Translations under genes and position numbers: made by a program
The notes under the pieces: model-generated
The model's input: the letters and a program-made list of their open reading frames with translations, nothing else
Databases searched by the model: none
What the model was told of the DNA's origin: nothing
Part shown: positions 1-8,616 of the stretch, piece by piece
Layout: each line of letters begins with the position of its first letter
Position numbering within the stretch: the first letter of the stretch is position 1
Source: Tardiphaga sp.
GTDB lineage: Bacteria > Pseudomonadota > Alphaproteobacteria > Rhizobiales > Xanthobacteraceae
Direction of reading: 5' to 3'
Assembly: GCA_028290325.1 (NCBI GenBank)
Contig: JAQGJY010000049.1
Location: forward strand, 1-45,574
DNA: 45,574 bases

Positions 1-368
1 TCGAGCTGGCGACGTGCGAACAGGCTCGGATGCGCCGTCTCCTGCTCCGCCACCGTCATGCCTTCCCACTGGCCGTAGCCGATTTCACGCAGACGATCGT
101 CGAGCGCGTAATCGCCCGGCGACAAACCAAGCTGCAAGCGCACCGCCTCCATCGTGCTGCGGGCGCGGCCGAGCGGACTCGACACGTAATGCAGCAACGA
201 TGCCGTGCGTCCATCGCGCGCGATCAGATCGCGCAGAATGCCGCCGGCCTGCGCGGCCTGCACGCGGCCGAGATCATTCAGCGGGATGTCTTGCGAGCCC
301 TGAAAGCGGCCGGCGGCATTCCACGCGGTCTCGCCGTGGCGGATGCAATAGATGAGCGGGACGGGCAT
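1..368 (-). CDS. Histidine phosphatase family protein (partial)
   Basis: The N-terminal 122 residues are present; the gene runs off the left edge of the window. The start ATG is at 366-368. Residues 10-12 are the RHG motif that gives the phosphohistidine nucleophile of the phosphoglycerate-mutase-like superfamily, followed by ETAWN. A second conserved stretch reads SSPLGRARST, the usual place of the phosphate-binding Arg. These features are seen directly; the substrate cannot be told. Relatives include cofactor-dependent phosphoglycerate mutases (gpmA/gpmB type) and general phosphatases. It lies 24 bases downstream of the metallopeptidase stop on the same strand, so the two are probably co-transcribed. 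Confidence 0.85.
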   Translation of the reverse strand, partial: MPVPLIYCIRHGETAWNAAGRFQGSQDIPLNDLGRVQAAQAGGILRDLIARDGRTASLLHYVSSPLGRARSTMEAVRLQLGLSPGDYALDDRLREIGYGQWEGMTVAEQETAHPSLFARRQL

Positions 369-392
369 CGCGTCAGCGCAACACGATCCAGC

Positions 393-1325
393 TCACAACC
401 GGTCGCTCGCGAAGGTGTTGCAGGCCTGAACCGTGCCCTGCTGATAGCCGGTCATGAACCAGCGCTTGCGCTGTTCGGCCGAGCCGTGGGTGAACGAATC
501 CGGCACCACGCGGCCCTGCGCCTGGCGCTGCAACGTATCGTCGCCGATCGCCGCCGCCGTCTGCAACGCCGCGTCGATATCGCCCTTCTCCAGGAATCCG
601 GGACGCTTCTTTTCCTCGCGGTTGACCCAGACGCCCGACAGGCAATCCGCCTGCAACTCGACCTTGACCTGCAACAGATTGGCTTCCGCCTTGCTGCCGG
701 CCTGCTGCTGCAAGCGCGTCACGCGCGGCAGGATGCCGAGCAGGTTCTGGATGTGATGGCCGGCTTCATGCGCGATGATGTAGGCGGCGGTGAATTTGCA
801 CGCATTGCCGGAGCAGCCGCGAAACCGCGTCTCGACCTGCCGGAAGAATCCCGTGTCGAGATAGATGCGTTTGTCGGGCGGGCAATAAAACGGCCCCATC
901 GCCGATTGCGCCATGCCGCAGCGGCCGCCGTCGGTCGCGTTCTTGAACAGCACGATGCGCGGGCCGCTGTAATTCTGCCCGCTTTCCTTGAAGATCTCGC
1001 TCCAGCGATCGTCGATCTCGCCGAGCACGCCGGAGATCATGCTGCCCATGTCGTCGGACGGCGCGCCCTTTTTCGGCGCCTCCGATGTCCGGCGGTCGGT
1101 CTGATAGGTCGGATCCTGCTCGCGCCCGCCCATCGCGATTTCCGCGCCCGAGATCAGAACCCGTGGATCGATGCCGAACGCCCAGCCGACAAGGCCGAGC
1201 ACGACGATCGTGCCGATGCCGAGACCGCCGCCGCCACCGGGGATGCCAAAGCCGCCACCGCCGCCGCCTTCATCGTCGCGGCGGTCGTCGATATTGTCGC
1301 TGCGACGGAAGTCATCGTAACGCAT
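393..1325 (-). CDS. YpfJ-type neutral zinc metallopeptidase
   Basis: 310 residues. The N-terminus is short, charged and Gly-rich, followed by one membrane segment at about residues 36-52 (GIGTIVVLGLVGWAFGI), so the protease domain is probably periplasmic. HEAGH at 186-190 is the zinc-binding and catalytic motif, and a Glu in VELQAD (about 223) is the likely third ligand. This matches the putative neutral zinc metallopeptidase family (YpfJ, COG2321, PF04228). I chose the ATG at 1325 because AGGGG lies a few bases upstream; an in-frame codon at 1370 would add 15 unrelated residues. Its substrate is unknown. Confidence 0.9.
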   Translation of the reverse strand: MRYDDFRRSDNIDDRRDDEGGGGGGFGIPGGGGGLGIGTIVVLGLVGWAFGIDPRVLISGAEIAMGGREQDPTYQTDRRTSEAPKKGAPSDDMGSMISGVLGEIDDRWSEIFKESGQNYSGPRIVLFKNATDGGRCGMAQSAMGPFYCPPDKRIYLDTGFFRQVETRFRGCSGNACKFTAAYIIAHEAGHHIQNLLGILPRVTRLQQQAGSKAEANLLQVKVELQADCLSGVWVNREEKKRPGFLEKGDIDAALQTAAAIGDDTLQRQAQGRVVPDSFTHGSAEQRKRWFMTGYQQGTVQACNTFASDRL

Positions 1326-1452
1326 GATGTGATCCCCTGAAGCCGACGGTCCCCGGCCGGCGCGCAGCACAACGCGGACGACCGAAAATCGTTTCCATTT
1401 CCTTAAGCCATATCGCGCTGCGCCGGGCTTTGCCAGCGCGACGGCAACAAGA

Positions 1453-1626
1453 GATTCACCAACTTGTTTTGCAATTAAGTCGATTTTTACTTTGGCCGGT
1501 CATGGTGTGGTCAGTCGGTTGTTTAGTCCCGCGTCGCCGGCTGCGTCGCCTGAGTCAGAGTAATTGAGTCATGGTAGAGTCGCGTCGCGGGGCGTCTGCA
1601 AGGGCGCCCCGCACTCAATTCGAATC
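1453..1626. promoter_or_regulatory. Cluster of GANTC sites around the ccrM start
   Basis: Five GANTC sequences, the target of CcrM itself, occur in about 175 bases: GATTC at 1453-1457, GAGTC at 1552-1556, GAGTC at 1566-1570 (directly touching the ccrM ATG), GAGTC at 1577-1581 and GAATC at 1622-1626. In Caulobacter the methylation state of GANTC sites in the ccrM promoter and leader influences its transcription. The spacing here suggests the same kind of feedback, which is inference. Confidence 0.6.
1475..1490 (+). promoter_or_regulatory. CtrA-like binding site upstream of ccrM
   Basis: The sequence is TTAA (1475-1478), seven bases, then TTTAC (1486-1490). The CtrA consensus is TTAA-N7-TTAAC, so there is one mismatch. 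It lies about 80 bases upstream of the ccrM start. CtrA activates ccrM late in the cell cycle in Caulobacter and several rhizobia, so both motif and position fit. Confidence 0.6.
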
Positions 1627-2704
1627 CGACCCCACCTCGCAAATCGTCGTTGGCGATTGCGTCGCGGAGATGTCGAAATTGCCCGCTGCGTCGGTCGATC
1701 TGGTGTTCGCAGATCCGCCGTACAATCTGCAGCTCAAGGGCGATTTGAAACGCCCCGATGAATCGCACGTCGATGCGGTCAACAACGACTGGGACAAGTT
1801 CTCGTCGTTCGCGGCCTATGACGACTTCACGCGCGCCTGGCTGCTGGCCTGCCGCCGCATCATGAAGCCGTCCGCGACGTTGTGGGTGATCGGCTCGTAT
1901 CACAATATTTTCCGCGTCGGATCGATCATGCAGGATCTCGGATTCTGGGTGCTCAACGATATCGTCTGGCGTAAATCCAATCCGATGCCGAATTTTCGCG
2001 GTCGCCGTTTCACCAACGCGCACGAGACCATGATCTGGGCCGCGCGGGACGAAAAGGCCAAGGGCTACACCTTCAACTACGAAGCGCTGAAGGCGTCGAA
2101 CGAGGACGTGCAGGCGCGCTCCGACTGGTTGATTCCATTGTGCACCGGCGAGGAACGTCTCAAGGGTGACGACGGCAAGAAGGTGCATCCGACGCAAAAG
2201 CCGGAAGGCTTGCTGGCGCGGGTGATCTTGTCGTCCTCGAAGCCCGGCGACTTGATCGTCGATCCGTTCAACGGCACCGGCACCACCGGCGCGGTCGCCA
2301 AACGTCTGGGCCGTTCCTACATCGGGTTCGAGCGCGACAAGGTTTACGCCGCCGCGGCCGAGGCCCGCATCGCGCAAATCCTGCCGCTGCCCGGCGCCAC
2401 GCTGGCGCCGTTCATGACGGCGCGCGAAGCGCCGCGTGTCGCGTTCTCCGAATTGATCGAACGCGGCATGATTTCGCCCGGCGCGATCCTGATGGACGCG
2501 CGCAAGAAGCACAGCGCGCTGGTGCGCGCGGACGGCGCGATCATGCTCGGTGACAAGGTCGGCTCGATCCATCGCATCGGCGCGGCCGCGCAAGGCTCCG
2601 GCGCCTGCAACGGCTGGACCTTCTGGCATATCGAGACGCCAAAGGGGCTGAAGCTGATCGACGAACTCCGCGCCGAGATCCGCAGCGGCATGGCGATGGC
2701 CTGA
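1571..2704 (+). CDS. ccrM: Cell-cycle-regulated DNA adenine methyltransferase CcrM (GANTC)
   Basis: 377 residues. It methylates adenine in GANTC, using S-adenosylmethionine, and in alphaproteobacteria does so on newly replicated hemimethylated DNA as a cell-cycle signal. The beta-class order of motifs is visible: DPPYNL at 48-53 (catalytic) and DPFNGTGTTG at 231-240 (cofactor binding). The stretch GSYHNIFRVG...NDIVWRKSNPMPNF is characteristic of CcrM/HinfI-type enzymes. The C-terminal ~100 residues (ISPGAIL through NGWTFWH) correspond to the RAMA DNA-recognition domain. The N-terminus is about 18 residues longer than Caulobacter CcrM. A CtrA-like box and several GANTC sites precede it. No restriction partner is nearby, as expected for an orphan methyltransferase. 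Confidence 0.97.
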   Translation: MVESRRGASARAPRTQFESDPTSQIVVGDCVAEMSKLPAASVDLVFADPPYNLQLKGDLKRPDESHVDAVNNDWDKFSSFAAYDDFTRAWLLACRRIMKPSATLWVIGSYHNIFRVGSIMQDLGFWVLNDIVWRKSNPMPNFRGRRFTNAHETMIWAARDEKAKGYTFNYEALKASNEDVQARSDWLIPLCTGEERLKGDDGKKVHPTQKPEGLLARVILSSSKPGDLIVDPFNGTGTTGAVAKRLGRSYIGFERDKVYAAAAEARIAQILPLPGATLAPFMTAREAPRVAFSELIERGMISPGAILMDARKKHSALVRADGAIMLGDKVGSIHRIGAAAQGSGACNGWTFWHIETPKGLKLIDELRAEIRSGMAMA

Positions 2705-2806
2705 CGTCTGACACCTGACAGCATTGCGCTTGACGAGGCCCGGTCGTAACAACGGCCGTGTTTTGCGGTTGATCGTCGGATCGACGCCACGTCAGGGAGA
2801 CGCCTC

Positions 2807-3481
2807 ATGCTGAAATTCTATTTCAACAGCTCGCCGAATCCGACCAAGGTCGCTTTATTTCTCGAAGAAGCCGGCCTTGCCTATGAGCCGATGCCGGTCG
2901 ATGTCCGGCTCGGCGATCAGGACAAGCCCGAGTTTCTCGCGATCAATCCGAACGGCAAAGTGCCGGCGATCGACGATAACGGCACGGTCGTCTTCGACTC
3001 CAACGCCATCCTGTTGTATCTCGCCGAAAAGACCGGCCAGTTCCTGCCGTCCGATCGCGCCGCGTTGCTGTCGTGGCTGATGTTCGTCGCCACCGGCGTC
3101 GGTCCCTTCTTCGGGCAGGCGGTGCATTTCAAGCACTTCGCGCCGGAGAAGATCGCCTACGCCAATACCCGCTATCAATTCGAGGCCAAACGCCATCTCG
3201 CCGTACTCGATCAGCGCCTGACCGGTCGCACCTACATGGTCGGCGACGCCTACAGCATCGTCGATATGGACGTCTGGGGCTGGGCGCGGGTGGCGGCGTT
3301 CATTCTCGGTGACAACGCGCTCGACGCCTATCCGAACGTCAAGCGGCTGGTCGATGAGGTCTCCGCCCGTCCCGCCGCCGCCAGAGCGATCGCCTTGAAG
3401 GACAAGTTCAAGTGGAAAACGGACATGGACGATCAGGCCCGCGGCAACATGTTCAAGCATCTCGACAGCAAGGTGGCGTGA
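2807..3481 (+). CDS. Glutathione S-transferase family protein
   Basis: 224 residues. The N-terminal thioredoxin-fold domain (1-80) carries SSPNPTKVALFLEE, the cis-proline region NGKVPAI (about residues 49-55) and DSNAILLYLAE, which contacts the glutathione gamma-glutamyl group. The all-helical C-terminal domain follows, with the family-typical SIVDMDVWGWAR (N-capping/hydrophobic staple region). The overall pattern is closest to the YfcG/YghU-like (Nu) bacterial GSTs, which can act as disulfide reductases rather than classical conjugating enzymes. GGGAG lies upstream of the ATG. It is transcribed alone, about 100 bases after ccrM. Confidence 0.9.
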   Translation: MLKFYFNSSPNPTKVALFLEEAGLAYEPMPVDVRLGDQDKPEFLAINPNGKVPAIDDNGTVVFDSNAILLYLAEKTGQFLPSDRAALLSWLMFVATGVGPFFGQAVHFKHFAPEKIAYANTRYQFEAKRHLAVLDQRLTGRTYMVGDAYSIVDMDVWGWARVAAFILGDNALDAYPNVKRLVDEVSARPAAARAIALKDKFKWKTDMDDQARGNMFKHLDSKVA

Positions 3482-3505
3482 GGCCAACGCTTGTCATGGC
3501 AAGAA

Positions 3506-3537
3506 GCGAGGGTTGCTCGGCTTTGCGCGACCCTCGC
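3506..3537 (+). terminator. Inverted repeat downstream of the GST gene
   Basis: GCGAGGGTTGC (3506-3516) pairs with GCGACCCTCGC (3527-3537), giving an 11-base-pair stem with one G-U pair and a 10-base loop, 25 bases after the GST stop. There is no T-run, so termination is only a possibility. It also lies between convergent genes and could serve the minus-strand binding-protein gene. Confidence 0.35.
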
Positions 3538-3671
3538 GACCAAGCATTCCAGCCTTCTCGGTTTTGAGAGAGCTGGATTGCGATCGTTTGGTCGAAACCG
3601 GCCAGACCGCCGGCTTTGAATTAATCGGCTCGCCATCACGAATGCGGGCCGATCGGTGCGGCGGACTCACA

Positions 3672-4892
3672 TCACGCCGGCAGCGAGGCGTCGATCACCG
3701 GCCCGAAACTCTGATAGCGCTCGCCGTTGAAGCGGATCAGTTGCAGTTGCTCGATCGGGTAATAATCCGTCGGGCTGGTATTCACCGTAATGCCCGGCAA
3801 CAGCAGATCGGCGGCGTAGTTTTTCAGATTGGCCGCCTGTTTCATGATGTTGGCACGCGAGAAATCGTCGCCGCATTGTTTCAGCACCTGCATCATCACC
3901 AGCGTCACGACATAGCCGGACACGGACAGGGAATCCTTCCGGTCCGCTTCCGGCAGATATTTGTCGAGAAACGCATTCCAGCGCGCGAAGTCCGGATCGT
4001 CCTTCCATGTCGGATCGGTCGGATCCTTCAGATAAGCGCTCGAAATGATGCCGTTGGCATTTTCGAAACCGGCCGGTTTCAGCACCGCCCCCAGCGAATT
4101 GGCGTTGCTGCCGAGATAATGCGCCGGCTTCCAGCCAAGCTCGGCATTCTTGCGGATCGCTTGCGCGGCATATTTCGGCGTCGTCATGTTCATGAAGACA
4201 GTGGCGCCGGCCGCGTGGATCGACACGATCTGGCTATCGATCGTCGGCGAGGTCGATTCGTAAGGCTGCTGCGAGACGATCATCGCGGCGCGATCGCCGA
4301 GCCCGTCGCGAAAACCCTTCAGCACGTCCTTGCCGAAATCATCGTTCTGATAGAGCACGCCGATCTTGGCATCGGGCTGCGCGCCGAGCACATGCCGCGC
4401 GAACGCCCGGCCCTCGCTCTGATAGTTCGGCAAAAATCCCATCGTCCACGGGAAGTTGGCGGGATCGCCGAACTTGGTCGCGCCCGACGCGATGAAGAGA
4501 TGCGGCACCTTTTTCTGGTTCATGTATTTCATGATCGATGAATTGGTCGGCGCGCCGAGCGGCGCGAAAATCAAATCGACCTCGTCGCTCTCGACCAGAC
4601 GGCGCGCCTGTTCGACCGTCTTCGGCGGGCTGTAGGCGTCGTCATAGGTGATGAACTTGATCTTGCGGCCGTTGATACCGCCGTCGTCATTGACCTTCTG
4701 GAAGTAGGCCCCCGCGATCTTGCCGAGGATCGCGTAAACCCCGGCGGGACCGCTATAGGCGTTGATATTGCCGATCTTGATCTCGGCCGCGCTTTGGCTG
4801 AAGGCCCGGCCCCCGGCGAGCGACACGCCCGCGATGGATGTGGCGCCTGCGAGCAGCGCGCGGCGGCTCAGGTCATGAGATCGATCAGGCAT
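3672..4892 (-). CDS. ABC transporter substrate-binding protein, branched-chain amino acid type
   Basis: 406 residues. A Tat-like signal (SRRALLAGA, then a hydrophobic stretch and an Ala-rich cleavage region near residue 33) sends it to the periplasm. The mature part is a type-I periplasmic binding protein of the Leu/Ile/Val family (Peripla_BP_6): EIKIGNINAYSG at the start, INGRKIKFITYDDAYSP, LIFAPLGAPTNSSIMKYMN and IGVLYQNDDFGKD. No LivHMGF permease or ATPase genes lie nearby, so it is an orphan. Such orphan proteins are very numerous in Bradyrhizobium-like genomes and usually bind aromatic or small organic acids; the ligand cannot be predicted. A broken amidohydrolase lies just upstream on the same strand. 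Confidence 0.92.
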   Translation of the reverse strand: MPDRSHDLSRRALLAGATSIAGVSLAGGRAFSQSAAEIKIGNINAYSGPAGVYAILGKIAGAYFQKVNDDGGINGRKIKFITYDDAYSPPKTVEQARRLVESDEVDLIFAPLGAPTNSSIMKYMNQKKVPHLFIASGATKFGDPANFPWTMGFLPNYQSEGRAFARHVLGAQPDAKIGVLYQNDDFGKDVLKGFRDGLGDRAAMIVSQQPYESTSPTIDSQIVSIHAAGATVFMNMTTPKYAAQAIRKNAELGWKPAHYLGSNANSLGAVLKPAGFENANGIISSAYLKDPTDPTWKDDPDFARWNAFLDKYLPEADRKDSLSVSGYVVTLVMMQVLKQCGDDFSRANIMKQAANLKNYAADLLLPGITVNTSPTDYYPIEQLQLIRFNGERYQSFGPVIDASLPA

Positions 4893-4945
4893 GGTGTTCT
4901 CCCGAATGCGGCATCGCCGCTGTTTTCGACCACGCTAGACCTGTT

Positions 4946-5176
4946 TCAGCGGCCGGTCTTGCGCGCACGCGCTGCAACGCGCATGGCCTCGTCACGCGCG
5001 ATGATGCCGAGGTCGCGCTCGCCGCGCAGCGACTGGCTGGGATCGATGACATCGCCGCCTTTGATGACGAGATCGTAGTTGTCGTCGGGAGCCATCGCGG
5101 CGCGGGCCGGACCAAGCAAAGTCGTCGCGGCTGACAGTCCGCCGGCGATCTTCAAGTCACGCCGCAACATCGTCAT
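4946..5176 (-). pseudogene. Truncated amidohydrolase (dihydroorotase-like), N-terminal remnant
   Basis: This 76-residue ORF has a Tat-like leader (LRRDLKIAGG...ARA) followed by YDLVIKGGDVIDPSQSLRG, the opening strand of secreted amidohydrolase/deacetylase-family metallohydrolases, proteins of roughly 380-450 residues. The reading frame then ends after a short tail, and the HxH metal site and the whole barrel are absent. No continuation is visible in the 50 bases before the binding-protein gene. I read it as a deletion remnant; alternatively it could be a short secreted protein. The start may be ATG 5176 or the ATG two codons later. Confidence 0.6.
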
Positions 5177-5328
5177 TCCCGCCGCAGTGTTTGATTTGTT
5201 GCGGCGAGACTAAACCGCCGCGGGCAAAAGCCGAGACCAATTCGATGCTGCATCGCGCCAATCACGCGGAGTTGCCGGAAGTCGCCCGTCATGCCATGAC
5301 GCCAGCGTAAACCTTGGGGACATGCACC

Positions 5329-6618
5329 ATGACCGTTCTCATCGCCGGCGGCGGTATCGGCGGATTGACCCTTGCGCTCAGCCTGCACCAGATCGGCGTC
5401 GATTGTCGGGTGTTCGAAAGTGTCCCGGCCTTGAAGCCGCTCGGCGTCGGCATCAATGTGCTGCCGCATGCGGTGCGCGAACTGATCGAGCTTGGTCTGC
5501 TCGACAGACTCGACTCGATCGGCGTCCGGACCAAAGAACTCGCGTTCTTTTCCAAACACGGCAAACCGATCTGGAGCGAGCCGCGCGGCATCGAGGCCGG
5601 CTACAAGTGGCCGCAATTCTCGGTCCACCGGGGCATGCTTCAGCAGATCCTGCTCGACACCGTGATCGCGCGGCTCGGCGCGGATGCCATCCTGACGAGC
5701 CACCACATCAAGGATTGGCGCGAGAGCGACGGCGGCGTCAGCGCCGATTTCATCGACAAGGCGACCGGAAAAGCCGCCGGCTCGTATGACGGCGCGTTGC
5801 TGATCGCCGCCGACGGGATTCATTCCGCGATTCGCGAAAAGCTGTATCCGCGCGAAGGCGCGCCGTTGTGGAATGGCCGCATTCTGTGGCGCGGCATCAC
5901 GCTGGCCGACAAGTTTCTCACCGGCCGCACGATGATCATGGCCGGTCATGAGATCCTGAAATTCGTCTGCTATCCGATTTCGAAAGACCCCGACGCGAAC
6001 GGCAAGTATCAGATCAATTGGGTGGCCGAACGGCATCTGCCGCCGACCTACCAATGGCGGCGCGAGGATTACAACCGCGCCGGCAATCTCGCGGAGTTTC
6101 TTCCGCATTTCGAACAGTGGGACTTCGACTGGCTCGATGTCGCGGGTCTCATCCGCGACTGTCCGCATGTTTACGAATACCCGCTGGTCGATCGCGATCC
6201 CGTCGATCGATGGAGCTTTGGACGCGTCACGCTGACCGGCGACGCCGCCCATCCGATGTATCCGATCGGCAGCAACGGCGCGTCGCAGGCGATCCTCGAT
6301 GCCCGCACGCTGACGCGTGAGATTTTAGCACATGGTGAAGTACCCGCCGCGCTCGGCGCCTATGAGGCCGAGCGCCGTCCCGCCACCACCGAACTGGTCA
6401 AGCTCAATCGCCGCAACGGTCCGGAGCAAGTGATGCAGATCGTCGAGGAACGCGCGCCTGACGGCTTCGAGGTCGTCACCGACGTGCTGTCGCAGCAAGA
6501 ATTGGAAGACATCGCGGCGAACTACAAACGCGTCGCCGGGTTTCAGGTCGAAGACCTCAACGCCAAGCCGCCGATCGTGCCGACGCCGCCCGCACCCGTG
6601 ATGTCGATCGCGGGATGA
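5329..6618 (+). CDS. FAD-dependent monooxygenase (flavin-dependent oxidoreductase)
   Basis: 429 residues. Class A flavoprotein hydroxylase fold: GGGIGG at 7-12 (dinucleotide-binding loop), RGMLQQILLD (the FAD/substrate Arg region) and GDAAHPMYPIGSNGASQAI from residue 304 (FAD ribityl/pyrophosphate contact). It resembles the PhzS/salicylate-hydroxylase-like group that hydroxylates aromatic rings using NAD(P)H and oxygen. I use ATG 5329 because GGGGA sits eight bases upstream; a TTG at 5314 would add five residues. Its stop codon directly abuts that of mutY, which comes from the other strand. The substrate is not predictable. Confidence 0.9.
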   Translation: MTVLIAGGGIGGLTLALSLHQIGVDCRVFESVPALKPLGVGINVLPHAVRELIELGLLDRLDSIGVRTKELAFFSKHGKPIWSEPRGIEAGYKWPQFSVHRGMLQQILLDTVIARLGADAILTSHHIKDWRESDGGVSADFIDKATGKAAGSYDGALLIAADGIHSAIREKLYPREGAPLWNGRILWRGITLADKFLTGRTMIMAGHEILKFVCYPISKDPDANGKYQINWVAERHLPPTYQWRREDYNRAGNLAEFLPHFEQWDFDWLDVAGLIRDCPHVYEYPLVDRDPVDRWSFGRVTLTGDAAHPMYPIGSNGASQAILDARTLTREILAHGEVPAALGAYEAERRPATTELVKLNRRNGPEQVMQIVEERAPDGFEVVTDVLSQQELEDIAANYKRVAGFQVEDLNAKPPIVPTPPAPVMSIAG

Positions 6619-7731
6619 TCACTGCCCCAGTCCATGCGCGATGACTTTTCGCATCAGGTTCGGCAGCGCCTCGGTCGGCAGGTCGGCGATCCTGACCCAG
6701 CGCATCCCGTCCGGCGCTCCGGTCTTGGCCGGAACGGTCGCGACATAGACGACCAGATCAAGCGGAAAGTGCGTGAAAATGTGATTCACGACGCCGGCAC
6801 GCGAGCGCCACGTGACCTTGATGGGCGGCGCGTCCGCCAGCGCCGTCGTGGCGTCCCAATCCGCCGCCCAGGCGGTCGTCGGCACCTCGGTCATACCACC
6901 GAGCAAACCCTTGTCCGGCCTCGTCCTCAACAGGATGTCGGCGCCGCGAACGACGACGAAGGCGGCACCCCGGCGCCGGGCGCCGGTCTTCTTCGGGGCC
7001 TTGCGTGGGAAGGTGTCCTGATCGCCGCGCCATCGCGCCGCGCAATCGTGATTGAGCGGGCACAGCGCGCAAGCCGGCTTCCTCGGCGTGCAGATCGTCG
7101 CGCCCAAATCCATCAGCGCCTGCGCGGAATCACCGGCGCGGGCGTCCGCCAGCAACGTCGCGGCAAGTTCGGCGATGCGTGGCTTCGCCTTTGGCAGCGG
7201 CTCTTCGACGGCATGGAGCCGCGACACCACCCGCTCGATATTGCCATCGACGGGCATCGACTGCCGCGCGAACGCGATCGCGGCGATCGCCGCCGCCGTG
7301 TAGGGTCCGATACCCGGCAGCGCCCGCAAACCGGCTTCGGTATCAGGAAACGCGCCGCCGTGATCGCGCATCACCATGACGGCGCAGGCGTGCAAATTCC
7401 GCGCGCGCGAGTAGTAGCCGAGCCCGGCCCACATCCGCAGCACGTCCTCCAACGGCGCGCGTCCGAGCGACCCGACATCCGGCCAGCGTGCGAGAAACCG
7501 CTCGAAATAGGGGCCAACCGCTTTCACGGTGGTCTGCTGCAACATGATTTCGGAGAGCCAGACGCGATAGGGATCGCTGGCCTCGCCGGGCAGCGCTCGC
7601 CACGGCAGCACCCGGCGATGCCCGTCGTACCAGTCGAGCAACAATGTCGGCCGGCTGGTGGACGTGTCAGGCCTGAGTTTTTTGATCAGCGACGATTGCA
7701 CCCGACGAAAATACGGCAGCAACACCGACAA
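6619..7731 (-). CDS. mutY: A/G-specific adenine DNA glycosylase MutY
   Basis: About 370 residues. It removes adenine mispaired with 8-oxoguanine. The catalytic Glu is in WLSEIMLQQTT, the helix-hairpin-helix is LPGIGPYTAAAI, and the catalytic Asp is in PVDGNIERV. The [4Fe-4S] loop has the exact C-x6-C-x2-C-x5-C spacing (CTPRKPACALCPLNHDC). The C-terminal NUDIX-like 8-oxoG recognition domain ends with FTHF, equivalent to the FSH loop. The start is uncertain: 7731 is a TTG, and homology begins only around LLLDWYDGHRR some 30 residues in, so a GTG or TTG further downstream is possible. It is divergent from the DUF721 gene. Confidence 0.95.
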   Translation of the reverse strand: MSVLLPYFRRVQSSLIKKLRPDTSTSRPTLLLDWYDGHRRVLPWRALPGEASDPYRVWLSEIMLQQTTVKAVGPYFERFLARWPDVGSLGRAPLEDVLRMWAGLGYYSRARNLHACAVMVMRDHGGAFPDTEAGLRALPGIGPYTAAAIAAIAFARQSMPVDGNIERVVSRLHAVEEPLPKAKPRIAELAATLLADARAGDSAQALMDLGATICTPRKPACALCPLNHDCAARWRGDQDTFPRKAPKKTGARRRGAAFVVVRGADILLRTRPDKGLLGGMTEVPTTAWAADWDATTALADAPPIKVTWRSRAGVVNHIFTHFPLDLVVYVATVPAKTGAPDGMRWVRIADLPTEALPNLMRKVIAHGLGQ

Positions 7732-7997
7732 GGCCAGCCTTGTCGGTCATATCGTCGTGCGTTATGCGTTGATCCTGATCCGCGGTTTCGCCCGCCTCAA
7801 GACGAAGGTGATCTGGGCCGCCACAGCGGCAAGCCGCCGCCTGATATTCAGTGATTTGCGAGGACCGATCCGAGCGCCTCATATGTCGAAAATCGTCGAT
7901 GACCAGGGCTCCAGACCGACTATGATCCGACGCAAACGTGGCGACATCGAACGCGACCTCAGGACCATTCAACCGCGAGCGGCGTGAAAGCCAGACC

Positions 7998-8507
7998 ATG
8001 TCCAAGCCGCCCTCAGGCAATCCACGCGCCCGCATCACCGCCCGACCGCTCTCCGTGCTGCTCGGCGGCGTGTTCGCGGAAGCCTATGCCAAGCAGGGCT
8101 TCGCCTCGCGCGAATTGGTGACGCGCTGGGGCGAAATCGCCGGCGAGGAGATCGCCGCGCATTCCGAGCCGCTGAAGATGCAATGGCCGCGTCCGGTCGA
8201 GGGCCAGCCGCAGGAGCCGGCAACATTGATCCTGCGGGTCGAAGGGCCGATGGCGCTGGAAATCCAGCACTCGTCCGACGTCATCCTGCAACGGGTCAAT
8301 CGCTTCTTCGGCTGGAGCGCCGTCGGCAAGCTCGCCTTGCGGCAAGCCCCGTTGTCACGTCCCGTGCCGCGCCGCGAGATCAAACCGCCGGCCCCGGCGG
8401 CCGTTGCCAAAGTGGCCGAAACGCTGACCGGGGTGGAGGACGAGGCGCTGCGCGACGCGCTGGCGCGGCTCGGGGCAGCGCTAAGCCCGCCGATCAAGCG
8501 GAATTGA
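7998..8507 (+). CDS. DUF721 (DciA-like) family protein
   Basis: 169 residues. The central part contains the DUF721 pattern: the segment from LGGVFAEAYAKQGFAS to WGEIAGEEIAAHSEP, then LILRVEGPMALEIQHSSDVILQRVN. DUF721 is the family of DciA, the ancestral loader or partner of the replicative helicase DnaB, but alphaproteobacterial members are divergent and the function here is inferred. The last 50 residues are Pro/Ala-rich and probably flexible. The ATG at 7998 is preferred over an upstream in-frame codon because homology begins just after it. It is followed 109 bases later by a DsbA-like gene, and mutY is divergent. Confidence 0.8.
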   Translation: MSKPPSGNPRARITARPLSVLLGGVFAEAYAKQGFASRELVTRWGEIAGEEIAAHSEPLKMQWPRPVEGQPQEPATLILRVEGPMALEIQHSSDVILQRVNRFFGWSAVGKLALRQAPLSRPVPRREIKPPAPAAVAKVAETLTGVEDEALRDALARLGAALSPPIKRN

Positions 8508-8616
8508 CGTCTCGAAAGATCGCGCGAAGCGGCGCGCGCTTGCCACAATTTTGGTTTCAAGCTAGCGAGTTGCAGCCATTCGCGCGCGCCGTCGCGCCAG
8601 TTCCGGAGCCTGCTCG

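Noticed and set aside
30..1340. 436-codon plus-strand frame over the metallopeptidase
   Set aside because: Antisense shadow of a well-supported gene with zinc motif; no homology features of its own.
1523..2752. 409-codon minus-strand frame over ccrM
   Set aside because: Mirror frame of a certain ccrM; composition is low-complexity Arg/Asp/Gly.
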